Assembly: GCA_024636755.1 (NCBI GenBank)
Contig: JAGXGL010000086.1
Coordinates: 1-42,089 of the forward strand
Direction: 5' to 3'
DNA length: 42,089 nt
Origin: Guyparkeria sp.
GTDB taxonomy: Bacteria; Pseudomonadota; Gammaproteobacteria; Halothiobacillales; Halothiobacillaceae
A model generated the notes under the pieces. That model was not told where the DNA came from. It did not search any database and was given only the letters and a program-made list of their open reading frames with translations. Positions 15,947 through 24,526 of the stretch are shown one piece after another; within the stretch, counting starts at the first letter, position 1; each line of letters starts with the position of its first letter. Position numbers and translations under genes: made by a program.

Positions 15947-16582
15947 TCACGTCGCCACCAGTCCGGAGACGGCCAACGTGCCGACGGCCAGCAGATAGAA
16001 CAGACCCAGCAAGACGAACAGGCCATCCACGGCGACCAGCGCAAGGCCGAACGCCACGACGGCCAACCCAGCGGCCGTCGCCGAAAATGGCACCACTTCC
16101 ATCACCGGCATGGCCAGCGCCAACAGCAGGCAGACAACAGCGATGACGATCGCGCCGCCCTGGGACGCCAACAGGGGAAGCCGCGGTCGCAACCACCAGT
16201 CGATGAAACGCGCCGGCCGGTCCAGCCATTGCAGCGCGTCCTGAAGACGGTTGCTCGAGACGTGACGGTTCAGCAGCCAACCAGGCAGCCAGAATGCCTC
16301 TCGTCCCATGACCAACTGAAGGGAGATCAGCGCCAGCCCCAGACCCATGGCCGTCGGCATGCCCGGCACGCCACTCAATGGTGAGACCAGGATCACGCCG
16401 ATCAGGAGCAGCACCGGGCCGAACGAACGCGTGCCCAAGGCATCCATGATCGCGGAGAGCGATACCCTATCGCGATCAGCCGCCACCTGCGCGATCCGTT
16501 GCAGCAGATCGCCCAGATTGCGTGGTATCCCATCGACGGCCAGTGCCTGATCCGGCTCCGACCGATTCTCGTCCTGCGGCAT
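15947..16582 (-). CDS. ExoD-family membrane protein, paralogue 2
   Basis: This 211-residue ExoD-family integral membrane protein shares with paralogue 1 the signature 'TRSFGPVLLLIGVI', a 'GVPGMPT' turn, 'FWLPGWLL', and the final hydrophobic region starting 'AMPVMEVVPFSATAAGL' (paralogue 1: 'VMPAMEFIPFSANAAGL'). It starts at ATG 16582, with a G-rich stretch about 10 nt upstream. It lies 30 bp behind the last gene of the yqjD/yqjE-type operon and may be co-transcribed with it. The function of the family is not settled. Duplication on both sides of the decarboxylase is unusual. Confidence 0.82.
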   Translation of the reverse strand: MPQDENRSEPDQALAVDGIPRNLGDLLQRIAQVAADRDRVSLSAIMDALGTRSFGPVLLLIGVILVSPLSGVPGMPTAMGLGLALISLQLVMGREAFWLPGWLLNRHVSSNRLQDALQWLDRPARFIDWWLRPRLPLLASQGGAIVIAVVCLLLALAMPVMEVVPFSATAAGLAVVAFGLALVAVDGLFVLLGLFYLLAVGTLAVSGLVAT

Positions 16583-16612
16583 TGCCGCGGTCCCCCGTGA
16601 ACGTGGTTATCG

Positions 16613-16951
16613 CTACCTGAGACCGCCGCCAAGCAGTTGACTTCGCAAATACCTCAGAGCCAGCCGGGACAGCGAACCGTGTGTTGCGTCGTCTATCCAG
16701 CCATAGGCCGCGCCGGTGGCTACCACCAGTCCGAGCGTTCGCCAGGGATGCACCTGCACGCCGACCGCCACCGGCACCCAGAGCGTATCGACATCACCCT
16801 GCAGACGCTGGCTGCAGCCAGATAACGCCCACTTGGCTTCTTCCAGTTCCTGTGATGGCGAGAGCTCACGCCGGGCAAGCGGATAGGCGGTCGGATCGGG
16901 ACGCTGGGCACGCCCTTGCAGCCGCCGAGCCCCCGTGGTCACCGCAACCAT
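16613..16951 (-). CDS. Hypothetical protein in the yqjK position
   Basis: This protein of about 112 residues is one I do not recognise. It has a charged N-terminal half and one moderately hydrophobic segment, 'TLGLVVATGAAYGWI', near residues 75-90, then a basic helical C-terminus. By position (third gene after DUF883- and YqjE-type genes) it corresponds to yqjK of Escherichia coli, but similarity is not evident. Two starts are possible: ATG at 16951, or GTG at 16942, which forms a GTGA overlap with the upstream stop. It probably acts in the inner membrane. Confidence 0.6.
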   Translation of the reverse strand: MVAVTTGARRLQGRAQRPDPTAYPLARRELSPSQELEEAKWALSGCSQRLQGDVDTLWVPVAVGVQVHPWRTLGLVVATGAAYGWIDDATHGSLSRLALRYLRSQLLGGGLR

Positions 16952-17214
16952 CGGTAGGCCCAGAAACTCAACGCGGCGGCAGTCGACAGGCACAACAACG
17001 CAATCACGGCAAAACCAACTGCCGCGCCCCAGATCGGGGCAACCCAGTGGTACAGGCCCGCCAATGCCAACCCGATACCGGCAACCGCCAAGATGCCCAC
17101 CACGCTTACCGCCACGAGGGCGACCGCAACGCGACCGACCTGTTGGCGAAGCACGCGCCCTTCGGCCTCGACCAGGTTGGTCAGGGCGAGGACGTAATCA
17201 GTCAGCGCTTTCAG
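16939..17214 (-). CDS. YqjE-type phage-holin-family membrane protein, probable CTG start
   Basis: This small inner-membrane protein of about 91 residues has two hydrophobic segments separated by a short turn, as in the YqjE / phage holin superfamily III group. A conventional GTG at 17154 would drop the amphipathic N-terminal helix. The frame remains open upstream but holds no ATG, GTG or TTG. Instead a CTG at 17214-17212 overlaps the upstream TGA stop as CTGA, and CGGAGG lies 6 nt before it. That is an ideal Shine-Dalgarno arrangement, so CTG initiation by translational coupling is the best reading. The gene follows the DUF883 gene as yqjE follows yqjD in E. coli. The role is unknown beyond membrane association. 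Confidence 0.7.
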   Translation of the reverse strand: MKALTDYVLALTNLVEAEGRVLRQQVGRVAVALVAVSVVGILAVAGIGLALAGLYHWVAPIWGAAVGFAVIALLCLSTAAALSFWAYRWLR

Positions 17215-17552
17215 TGCCGGCCTCCGTCGATCAGCTTGGCGATGACGAACCCGATGCCGAAGGCGGCAACCACCGAGGTCAGCGGATGACGACCGACCAG
17301 CTGCTCGGCCTCATCGACGCGCTTTTCCCCGTGCTTGCGTGCCTGCTCGTAGCCCCGGTTCAGGGTGTCCAGGCCTTCATCGAAGGCGTCCTTGGCTTCG
17401 TCGCGTGCCCAGCTGGCGCCGTGGCGCACACGGCTCTCGCCCTGTTCCTTGACCGCCTGGAGAAGATCGCCCATGTCGCCACGCAGTTTCGCCAGATCGG
17501 CCTTGACCGCTTCCAGCTCTTCGTTGCTGTCTTTTTGGGGTGCCTGTGCCAT
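17211..17552 (-). CDS. DUF883 (YqjD/ElaB family) protein
   Basis: This 113-residue protein has a long amphipathic helix, 'ELEAVKADLAKLRGDMGDLLQAVKEQ' type heptads, and a C-terminal membrane anchor 'PLTSVVAAFGIGFVIAKLI'. That is the layout of the YqjD/ElaB/YgaM family. The E. coli members are tail-anchored inner-membrane proteins that bind ribosomes in stationary phase; whether this one does is inference. The ATG at 17552 gives the expected N-terminus; one at 17567 adds five residues. It is the first gene of a leftward operon with the YqjE-type gene, joined through a CTGA overlap. Confidence 0.85.
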   Translation of the reverse strand: MAQAPQKDSNEELEAVKADLAKLRGDMGDLLQAVKEQGESRVRHGASWARDEAKDAFDEGLDTLNRGYEQARKHGEKRVDEAEQLVGRHPLTSVVAAFGIGFVIAKLIDGGRH

Positions 17553-17737
17553 GTCGGTAATCCTCATGATGAAAAAGTGGGAACGCTTGCCCTAGAGCGT
17601 AGTCGTCCGCTTGAACGAATCCAAGTCGTGCTGACCACGGAGCAATGTAGAGACAGTGTGGGCATCACGCGGTTCCGTCGCCCCCTGCACACACCTCCAC
17701 TGGGGACACCTTTCACGTCCCTCCCCACCAACAAACA

Positions 17738-17766
17738 TTGCAGGTCTTCCGCAAAGCGACTATAAA
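17738..17766 (+). promoter_or_regulatory. Sigma-70 promoter TTGCAG-17-TATAAA
   Basis: TTGCAG at 17738-17743 (4/6) and TATAAA at 17761-17766 (5/6) are spaced by exactly 17 bp. Transcription would begin near 17773, downstream of an ATG at 17766. This sets the start of the following gene at 17802. Confidence 0.65.
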
Positions 17767-17801
17767 TGGTTGATCTAAATCGGGACTCCACACTCTCTCC
17801 C

Positions 17802-18491
17802 ATGACACCGATCGCTGCCTCATTGCCCAGCCTGCCGCCCGCCCCGCGCTTTGTGCCGGGCGGTTCGGCCGGTGTGGTGGAAATCGGCAGGCCAAAAGCG
17901 CCGGCGGTAACCACAGAAACACCACCGGCTGCGGGCCCGAAGGGCGACCCAAAGGGCGAAGAGGGGCGGCCCGTGCGTTCGCCCGTGGCGACCGATGCGG
18001 CCTCGATCGAAGAACAACGCATGCTCACGAACCTCAAGGCGCGCGATCGCGAGGTGCGTACCCATGAGAGTGCCCATCGCGCGGCTGGTGGCGATCTCGT
18101 GCGCGGTGGCTCCTACGATTACCAACAGGGGCCGGACGGGAAACGCCATGCGGTCGGTGGTGATGTCCAGATCGACACCACCCCCGTCCCGGACGATCCA
18201 CGCGCCACCGCGGACAAAATGGCGCAGGTCATTCGCGCAGCGTTGGCCCCGGCCAAGCCCTCACCCACCGACCTCGCCGTGGCCGCGCAGGCCACGACCG
18301 AACGTAATCGCGCCCAGAGCGAGGCCCGCATGGACCCCGGCGCAGCAAGCGACGACAACCGATCATCTACAAACCCTTCATCGACGAACAACGGGACCAG
18401 CGACAACAACGGGGCCAGCGACGCCACCAGCGCCTATCAACGCACGGCCGACCAATCGGACAGCGGATCGAACCTCTACGCCATGGCCTGA
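17802..18491 (+). CDS. SprA-related putative metalloprotease (CJM1_0395-like family)
   Basis: This protein of about 229 residues carries the SprA-related core: 'DREVRTHESAHRAAGG', with the zinc-protease signature His-Glu-Ser-Ala-His at 88-92, then 'GSYDYQQGPDGKRHAVGGDVQID', then a helix ending 'PTDLAVAAQA'. The flanks are low-complexity, Pro/Ala-rich before the core and Ser/Asn/Thr/Asp-rich after it. No signal peptide is seen. Family members are annotated as putative metalloproteases, but activity is unproven. An in-frame ATG at 17766 lies inside the -10 hexamer of the promoter, so 17802 is taken as the start. It is divergent from the DUF883 operon and convergent with gabD. Confidence 0.78.
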   Translation: MTPIAASLPSLPPAPRFVPGGSAGVVEIGRPKAPAVTTETPPAAGPKGDPKGEEGRPVRSPVATDAASIEEQRMLTNLKARDREVRTHESAHRAAGGDLVRGGSYDYQQGPDGKRHAVGGDVQIDTTPVPDDPRATADKMAQVIRAALAPAKPSPTDLAVAAQATTERNRAQSEARMDPGAASDDNRSSTNPSSTNNGTSDNNGASDATSAYQRTADQSDSGSNLYAMA

Positions 18492-18560
18492 GCCTGCCCG
18501 CTCCCCGATCCGCACGCCACTGGCCGGCCTCGATGCCGAAGCAATCGGGCATCAGCCTAT

Positions 18561-20024
18561 TCACCCCATCAGCAGGTATTTGGTCTCCAGGTACTCATCC
18601 AACCCTTCGCTCGCCCCCTCGCGACCCAGACCCGATGCCTTGACCCCACCAAAGGGGGCGGCGGCGTTGGAGATTAGGCCCGTATTGATCCCAATCATGC
18701 CCGCCTCGATGGCCTCGGCGACCCGCCAGACCCGGTGCACGTTCTCGCTGTAGAAATACGCCGCTAAGCCGAAGGGTGTGTCGTTCGCCATCTCGATCGC
18801 CTCGGACTCGTCGGTGAAACGTGACACGGCCACCAGCGGCCCAAATGTCTCCTCGTACATCACCTGCATCGATTGGCGCACTTCCGTCAGTAACGTGGGC
18901 AGCATGTAATTCTCGCCGCGAGGATCACGCCGCCCGCCGGAAACCAGCGTGGCGCCTTGTCCCGTGGCATCCTCGACCTGTGCCAGCACCTTGTCGGCGG
19001 CCGCCTTGTCGATCAGCGGAGTCACGTCGGAATCGGGGTTCATGCCGTCGCCCAGCTGGAGGTCCTCGATGCGGGCCTTGAGCCGGCCCACGAACGCGTC
19101 ATACACCCCGTCCTGAACATAGAAGCGATTGACGCAAACGCAGGTCTGGCCGGTGTTACGGAATTTGGCGGCAATCGCGCCTTCAACGGCGGCCTCGAGA
19201 TCGGCATCGTCAAAGACCATAAACGGCGCATTGCCGCCGAGTTCCAGGGAAATCTTCTGCACGTTCCCGGCCGCCTGGCGCATCAAGGCACTGCCGACCT
19301 CGGTCGATCCGGTAAACGAAATCTTGCGCACGGTCGGATTGGCCGTCATTTCGGTCGCGATTTCGCTCGCCGAACCGGTCAACACGTTGAACACCCCGGC
19401 CGGCACCCCTGCCCGCTCCGCGAGCACCGCCAACGCGAGTGCCGAAAACGGCGTGGCGCTGGCCGGCTTGACCACGATCGGGCAACCGGCCGCGAGCGCC
19501 GCGGCGGCCTTGCGGGTGATCATCGAGGAAGGGAAGTTCCACGGCGTGATCGCCGCACAGACACCGATCGGCTGGCGCAGCACCACAATCTGTTGCCCCG
19601 CCTTGGCCGGCGGGATGGTGCGGCCATAGGCCCGCCGCGCTTCTTCCGCGAACCACTTGAGAAACGAGGCCCCGTAGCGGATCTCGCCGGCCGATTCGGC
19701 CAGTGGCTTGCCCTGCTCGATCGTCATGATTCGCGCCAGGGTCTGTTCGTGCTCGAGCATCAATTCGTACCAACGGTACAAAACCGCGCCCCGCGCCTCG
19801 GCGGTCTGCTCCCGCCAGGCCGGCCAGGCCCGGTTGGCAGCCTCGATCGCTTGCCGGGTATGCTCGCGACCCAATCGCGGGACCGTGCCAATCTGCGCGC
19901 CGTTGGCCGGATTGGTAACCGCCTGACGTTCCACATCTTCGGGTGAAATCCACTGCCCATCGATAAAACAGGCCTCACGGAACAACGACTTGCCGTCAAT
20001 TGATGCGATCAACTCTTCGCTCAT
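18561..20024 (-). CDS. gabD: NAD(P)-dependent succinate-semialdehyde dehydrogenase
   Basis: This 487-residue soluble aldehyde dehydrogenase should oxidise succinate semialdehyde to succinate. Catalytic Glu262 lies in 'LELGGNAPF' and Cys295 in 'GQTCVC'. 'ITPWNFPSS' and 'FTGSTEVG' form the cofactor pocket. The C-terminal 'NTGLISNAAAPFGGVKASGLGREG' is typical of the GabD branch. ATG 20024 is preferred over 20033 because GAAGG lies 9 nt before it but directly abuts the upstream one. The gene starts 12 bp after the aldo/keto reductase stop, so the two form an operon. A GABA transaminase is not in the window, so the source of semialdehyde is unknown. Confidence 0.9.
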   Translation of the reverse strand: MSEELIASIDGKSLFREACFIDGQWISPEDVERQAVTNPANGAQIGTVPRLGREHTRQAIEAANRAWPAWREQTAEARGAVLYRWYELMLEHEQTLARIMTIEQGKPLAESAGEIRYGASFLKWFAEEARRAYGRTIPPAKAGQQIVVLRQPIGVCAAITPWNFPSSMITRKAAAALAAGCPIVVKPASATPFSALALAVLAERAGVPAGVFNVLTGSASEIATEMTANPTVRKISFTGSTEVGSALMRQAAGNVQKISLELGGNAPFMVFDDADLEAAVEGAIAAKFRNTGQTCVCVNRFYVQDGVYDAFVGRLKARIEDLQLGDGMNPDSDVTPLIDKAAADKVLAQVEDATGQGATLVSGGRRDPRGENYMLPTLLTEVRQSMQVMYEETFGPLVAVSRFTDESEAIEMANDTPFGLAAYFYSENVHRVWRVAEAIEAGMIGINTGLISNAAAPFGGVKASGLGREGASEGLDEYLETKYLLMG

Positions 20025-20036
20025 CTTCGCCATCCT

Positions 20037-21077
20037 TCAGACCGTGGGGTTCGGATAGCGAGCATCGATCACATCGATCGCGTCCAGCAATTCCGACGAG
20101 AGTGAAACATCGGTCGCACGGATGTTTTCCTCCAGCTGGCGCATCGTCGTAGCACCGATGATGGTCGCGGCGACCTCGGGACGACGCAGGGTGAAAGCGA
20201 TTGCCATCTGGGCCGGTGACAGCCCGTGCTCGCGAGCTAACTCCACATAGGCGCGTGTCGCCGCGGTGGCATTGGGCTTTTCGTAACGCTGACCGAAATC
20301 AGGGAAGCGCGTGATTCGTCCCGGAGTAGACGGATCGTTCAGGTATTTGCCGGTCAGATGACCGAATGCCAGCGGGCTGTAGGGCAACAACGCCACATCC
20401 AGCTGGTTGCAGACCTCGGCCAGGCCACCGGTCTCGAAGGTGCGGTTCATCAGGTGGTAGGCGTTCTGCACCGAGGTGACCACCGGCAGACCATGTCGAC
20501 GCGCTGCCTCGACGAAGGCCATCACCCCAAAGGGCGTCTCGTTCGACAGCCCCACATACCGGATCTTGCCGGCCTCGACCTGTTCGCCCAGCGCCCGCAA
20601 CTGGTCATCGATCGACTCGCTCTCCCACCGTTCATCGGGGTCGTAATAGACCTGGCCGAACTTGGGCACGTAACGATCCGGCCAGTGAATCTGGTAGAGA
20701 TCGACGTAGTCCGTCTGCAGCCGCTGCAGGCTGTCATCGATCGCCTGCCGGACCTGCTCGCGCGTCACGCGAGGACCGCCACGCACGTGGTTGAGACTGG
20801 AGCGCCCTGCCCCGGTAATCTTGGTGGCAATGGTCAGTTCGTCGCGCCGTTGCTTGCGCAGCCAGGAACCGACGTACTCCTCCGTCCGCCCCTGGGTCTC
20901 GGCGCGTGGGGGCACCGGATACATCTCGGCGGTGTCGATGAAGTTGATCCCGGACGCGACCGCATGGTCGAGTTGTTCGTGTGCCTCCGCCTGTGTGTTC
21001 TGCTCGCCAAAGGTCATGGTGCCGAGACAGATCTCGCTTACCTTGAGGTCACTATTGCCCAGTCGTCGGTATTCCAT
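20037..21077 (-). CDS. Aldo/keto reductase (Tas-like)
   Basis: This 346-residue NADPH-dependent TIM-barrel reductase has the family tetrad: Asp and Tyr in 'FIDTAEMYPVP', Lys in 'ATKITG', and His in 'YQIHWPDR'. The C-terminal NADP site 'ATIIGATTMRQLEENI' is present. It resembles Tas-type proteins most, including the long loop after 'MYPVPPR'. The start at 21077 has GGAG 6 nt upstream; longer in-frame starts lack this and add a non-family extension. It precedes gabD in a two-gene operon, suggesting joint handling of reactive aldehydes, which is inference. Confidence 0.88.
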   Translation of the reverse strand: MEYRRLGNSDLKVSEICLGTMTFGEQNTQAEAHEQLDHAVASGINFIDTAEMYPVPPRAETQGRTEEYVGSWLRKQRRDELTIATKITGAGRSSLNHVRGGPRVTREQVRQAIDDSLQRLQTDYVDLYQIHWPDRYVPKFGQVYYDPDERWESESIDDQLRALGEQVEAGKIRYVGLSNETPFGVMAFVEAARRHGLPVVTSVQNAYHLMNRTFETGGLAEVCNQLDVALLPYSPLAFGHLTGKYLNDPSTPGRITRFPDFGQRYEKPNATAATRAYVELAREHGLSPAQMAIAFTLRRPEVAATIIGATTMRQLEENIRATDVSLSSELLDAIDVIDARYPNPTV

Positions 21078-21199
21078 CGTTACTCCACGCGTTTTACCCT
21101 GTGATGCCGCCCACGCGGAGCGGCCGCATACAATGTAAGACATGTCGATCATGCCCGGCCAATCGGGCCCGGCCCATTTAGCCCAAAAGAGTAGCCGAG

Positions 21200-21748
21200 A
21201 TGACAGACGTTTCCAGTCAAGTCGCCGCCGCACACCTCGAGTTGATCGAGAGCGTGAGCGCCGCGCTAGCCTCGCCCGACTCCACCACGGCTCGCACTGC
21301 CGCGATGCTGGTCATCGACAGTTACCGGGAAGATGGCTGGAACGATTTGGCCGCGGCCATCAAGGCGCGTCTGTCGGATTCCAAGGTCGACGAATCGCAA
21401 CTCGATGACGAAGACCGCATGATCCTCGCGGCAATCGAACGGGCCGCGCATGACCCGACGTGGCTGGACAGCGTCGCCGAACAGGCAGAAGTCGAGGCCG
21501 CCGAGCAGATTGCCGCCTTGATCCTCGCCGCCACCTGGGGGGAGCGCGAGGCCCTGGCGGCCTTGAACGAGATGCGCGAGGCGGCCCGGGCAGCCGGCAT
21601 CGAGGGCTCGACGGCTCACGCGTTCGTCGCCCTCGTGGAAGGCGAACGGCAGCTTGAGGCACTCCTGGAGGCTCATCCAAACGCGCAGGTCGGGTTAATC
21701 GAACGCACCCTCGCTGCGCTCACTCAACGTGAGCAGGAGCAGGGCTGA
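21200..21748 (+). CDS. Hypothetical all-helical cytoplasmic protein
   Basis: This 182-residue protein is one I do not recognise. It has no signal peptide, membrane segment or cysteine. It is rich in Ala, Glu and Leu, with long predicted helices ('EQAEVEAAEQIAALILAATWGEREALAALNEM' style), giving the look of a TPR-like or helical-bundle scaffold. The acidic stretch 'DESQLDDEDR' lies near residue 65. The codon pattern matches its neighbours, and the frame is clean from an ATG preceded by a weak GAG. It is divergent from the aldo/keto reductase operon and ends before alr on the other strand. Confidence 0.65.
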   Translation: MTDVSSQVAAAHLELIESVSAALASPDSTTARTAAMLVIDSYREDGWNDLAAAIKARLSDSKVDESQLDDEDRMILAAIERAAHDPTWLDSVAEQAEVEAAEQIAALILAATWGEREALAALNEMREAARAAGIEGSTAHAFVALVEGERQLEALLEAHPNAQVGLIERTLAALTQREQEQG

Positions 21749-21831
21749 GGCCACACACGGCAATTGCCTGCCCGGCTCCACCTCCCTCAGAGGGACGCGT
21801 CGCCTGCCGCAGGTCCCGCTGCTGTCCTTTC

Positions 21832-22926
21832 CTAGCTAAGAATCGTTGCCTCGGCTCGCAACTGCCCGCTGACCTGGCACATCAACTCATAGCTGATGGT
21901 GCCGGCGGCCTGGGCGACCTGGTCGATCGGCAATCCATTGCCCCAGCACTCCACCTCGTCGCCCACCTGTGCCTTGATGCCACGCAAATCCACCGTGACC
22001 AGGTCCATCGACACCCGTCCGATCACCTGGCTGCGCTGACCGTTGACCAGGATCGGCGTGCCATCAGGCGCGTGACGCGGATAACCATCCCCATAGCCGA
22101 CCGATGCCAGCCCCACCGGCATGGTCTCCGGGGCCACGAAACGCCCGCCATAACCGACGGACGCGCCGCTCGTCACCGTGCGCACGGCCACCAGGACGGT
22201 CTTGAGGGTCATGGCGGCCTGCAGACGATGCTGGGCCGCCTCGCCGAAAATGAACGGGTTGCCGCCATAAAGCATGATGCCCGGACGCACCCAGTCGCCA
22301 CCGGCCGCACTCGCACCCAGCAAGGCCGCGGAATTGCACAGGCTTGTTTCGCCCGTCCAATCCGATGCGATCGAGCGGAACGTCTCGATCTGTTGCTCGG
22401 TGGGCGCGCTATCCGGCTCATCGGCGCGGGCGAAATGGGTCATCAGTCCGACCGTCCCGCCAACCGCCGGGCAATGCGTCAGTCGTTCACGGGCCGATTG
22501 CACGTCCTCGGGCATCAATCCCGCGCGATGCATGCCCGTATCCACCTTGATCCAGGCGCGGATGCATCCGGCCGGCAAAGACGCGGCCTGCCGCTCGAGC
22601 ATGTCCAGCTGTGCCGGGTCGTGAAAGATCAGCTCAAGCGATCGATGGGCGGCAAGGTCAAGTTCTTCGGCTGTCAGCGCCCCCTGCAGGACCAGAACGC
22701 GCTCGGCAAGCCCCGCCTCACGCAGCGCGACGCCCTCGCCCGGTGTGGCCACGGCAAGCCCGTCGGTTTGCGCCTTCGAGAACGCTCGCGCGGCCGTCAG
22801 CAGGCCGTGACCATAACCGTCCGCCTTGACCGCGGCAAAGATCGAGCGCGTACCCGACGCCTGGCGGGCGACGCCCAGGTTATGGCGCATCGCCCGGGTA
22901 TCGATGAGCAGTCGCGCACGCCGCAT
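21832..22926 (-). CDS. alr: Alanine racemase
   Basis: This 364-residue PLP enzyme makes D-alanine for peptidoglycan. The PLP lysine is Lys34 in 'AVKADGYGHG'. The second catalytic base, a tyrosine, lies in 'SVGYGGRF', and 'WIKVDTGMHRAG' is the usual central motif. The C-terminal beta domain ends with 'VSGQLRAEATILS'. The ATG at 22926 overlaps the dnaB stop by one base (TGATG); a GTG one codon earlier is also possible. dnaB-alr is a classic gammaproteobacterial pair, and translational coupling is likely. Confidence 0.95.
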   Translation of the reverse strand: MRRARLLIDTRAMRHNLGVARQASGTRSIFAAVKADGYGHGLLTAARAFSKAQTDGLAVATPGEGVALREAGLAERVLVLQGALTAEELDLAAHRSLELIFHDPAQLDMLERQAASLPAGCIRAWIKVDTGMHRAGLMPEDVQSARERLTHCPAVGGTVGLMTHFARADEPDSAPTEQQIETFRSIASDWTGETSLCNSAALLGASAAGGDWVRPGIMLYGGNPFIFGEAAQHRLQAAMTLKTVLVAVRTVTSGASVGYGGRFVAPETMPVGLASVGYGDGYPRHAPDGTPILVNGQRSQVIGRVSMDLVTVDLRGIKAQVGDEVECWGNGLPIDQVAQAAGTISYELMCQVSGQLRAEATILS

Positions 22927-24350
22927 CACCGATAGGCTTCCGGAACGCTCTCGGGGCTGATGAAATCCTCAAACCGGGTGTTCTGGCCGCGGAAGGTCAT
23001 CGGAACCGTGCCCACCGGGCCGTTTCGCTGCTTGCCGATGATGATCTCCGCCATGCCCTTTTTCTCGGTATCCGGCTCGTAGACCTCTTCCCGGTAGATG
23101 AACATGATGATGTCGGCGTCCTGCTCGATGGCGCCCGATTCGCGCAGATCGGACATCACCGGTCGCTTGTTGGGTCGTTGTTCGAGCGAGCGGTTGAGCT
23201 GGGAGAGCGCGATCACCGGCACGTTCAGTTCCTTGGCCACCGCCTTGAGCGAGCGCGAGATCTCGGAAATCTCGTTGGTCCGGTTCTCCTTGGAGCCCGG
23301 CACCTGCATCAGCTGGAGATAGTCGACCACGATCATGCCGAGATCCTCTTCCCGCGCGAGGCGTCGAGCGCGGGAACGTAGATCGGAGGGCGAAAGTGCC
23401 GGGGTATCGTCGATAAAAATCTTGGTCTGGCTCAGCTGGCCCACTGCCCCCGAGATGCGATGCCAATCGCTGTCTTCCAGACGACCGGTACGCACCTTGG
23501 TCTGATCGATCCGCCCCAGTGACGAGAGCATCCGCACGGCAAGCTGGTCACCCGGCATTTCCATGGAAAAGACCGCCACGGCCTTCTTGCTGTACAAGGC
23601 GACATTCTCGGCGATGTTCATCGCGAAGGTGGTCTTGCCCATCGAGGGGCGCCCGGCGACGATTACCAAATCACCCTTGCCCAACCCGGTGGTCATGTCG
23701 TCGAGGTCGCTGAAACCGGTGGCCAGCCCGGTCACCTCACCCTTGTTCTCATAGAGTTCGGCGATGCGGTCCATGGCCACGGTCAACAGATCGGTGATGC
23801 TCTGGAAGCCGCGCCGGGTACGAGACCCTTCGTCGGCAATGGCGAAGATCTGCTTTTCGGCCAACTCCAGCACGTCGTAGGCCGTCTGGCCCTCGGTCTG
23901 GTAGCTCTTGCGGGAGATCTCGGTGCCCACCTCGATCAGCTGGCGCAGCAGCGAGTGCTCACGGATGATCTCGGCATACGCGGCAATATTGGCTGCACTG
24001 GGCACGGAATCGACCAAGGCCCCCAGGTAATCGTTGCCGCCAATATCCTCGAGTTTCTCCAGCGTCTTGAGACGCTCGGAGACCACCATGGCGTCGAAAG
24101 GCTGGCTACGCTCGGCCAGCTCAGCGATGACCTGGAAGACCAGCCGATGGTCGTGGAAGTAGAAATCCGGGGCGGTGAGCTTGTCCCCCACCTGCTCGAA
24201 GGCGAGTGGATCGAGCATCAGACCGCCGAGCACCGCCTGCTCTGCCTCCTGGGAATGCGGCGGCACCCGCAGTGCCAGCGGAGAGCCGACCGTGGCATTC
24301 GAGCTGCGACGGGGTTTGGGCTTGTCGGAATCGTAGTCCGGGAGTGACAT
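22926..24350 (-). CDS. dnaB: Replicative DNA helicase
   Basis: DnaB (474 residues) is the hexameric helicase that unwinds DNA at the fork. An N-terminal primase-interacting helical domain spans about residues 30-135. A linker leads to the RecA-like ATPase with Walker A 'GRPSMGKTT' (233-241) and Walker B 'MIVVDYLQLM'. The arginine finger region 'DLRESGAIEQDADIIMFIYR' follows. No intein is present. The ATG at 24350 gives the standard N-terminus; the longer open frame upstream runs back toward the rplI terminator. A candidate promoter lies about 95 bp upstream, and alr follows in the same transcript. Confidence 0.97.
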   Translation of the reverse strand: MSLPDYDSDKPKPRRSSNATVGSPLALRVPPHSQEAEQAVLGGLMLDPLAFEQVGDKLTAPDFYFHDHRLVFQVIAELAERSQPFDAMVVSERLKTLEKLEDIGGNDYLGALVDSVPSAANIAAYAEIIREHSLLRQLIEVGTEISRKSYQTEGQTAYDVLELAEKQIFAIADEGSRTRRGFQSITDLLTVAMDRIAELYENKGEVTGLATGFSDLDDMTTGLGKGDLVIVAGRPSMGKTTFAMNIAENVALYSKKAVAVFSMEMPGDQLAVRMLSSLGRIDQTKVRTGRLEDSDWHRISGAVGQLSQTKIFIDDTPALSPSDLRSRARRLAREEDLGMIVVDYLQLMQVPGSKENRTNEISEISRSLKAVAKELNVPVIALSQLNRSLEQRPNKRPVMSDLRESGAIEQDADIIMFIYREEVYEPDTEKKGMAEIIIGKQRNGPVGTVPMTFRGQNTRFEDFISPESVPEAYR

Positions 24351-24442
24351 GAATCTCGGGTACCAGAAGGTGTGACGGCGCAAGGGGCGTCCGACTACGG
24401 CACGTCTGTGCGGCCGGTTTGGACTCCCCGAAGGAAGTGTCG

Positions 24443-24471
24443 ATGATACGCCCTGCACCTGGCATTGACCA
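24443..24471 (-). promoter_or_regulatory. Candidate promoter for dnaB-alr
   Basis: On the minus strand TGGTCA (24471-24466, 4/6) and TATCAT (24448-24443, 5/6) are separated by 17 bp. It lies between the rplI terminator and the dnaB start, giving a leader of about 85 nt. Confidence 0.4.
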
Positions 24472-24526
24472 CGCGGATCGAGGCGGTTCCTCAATTTCAA
24501 ATCGGCGTATTTGCCTACCCGATGGC

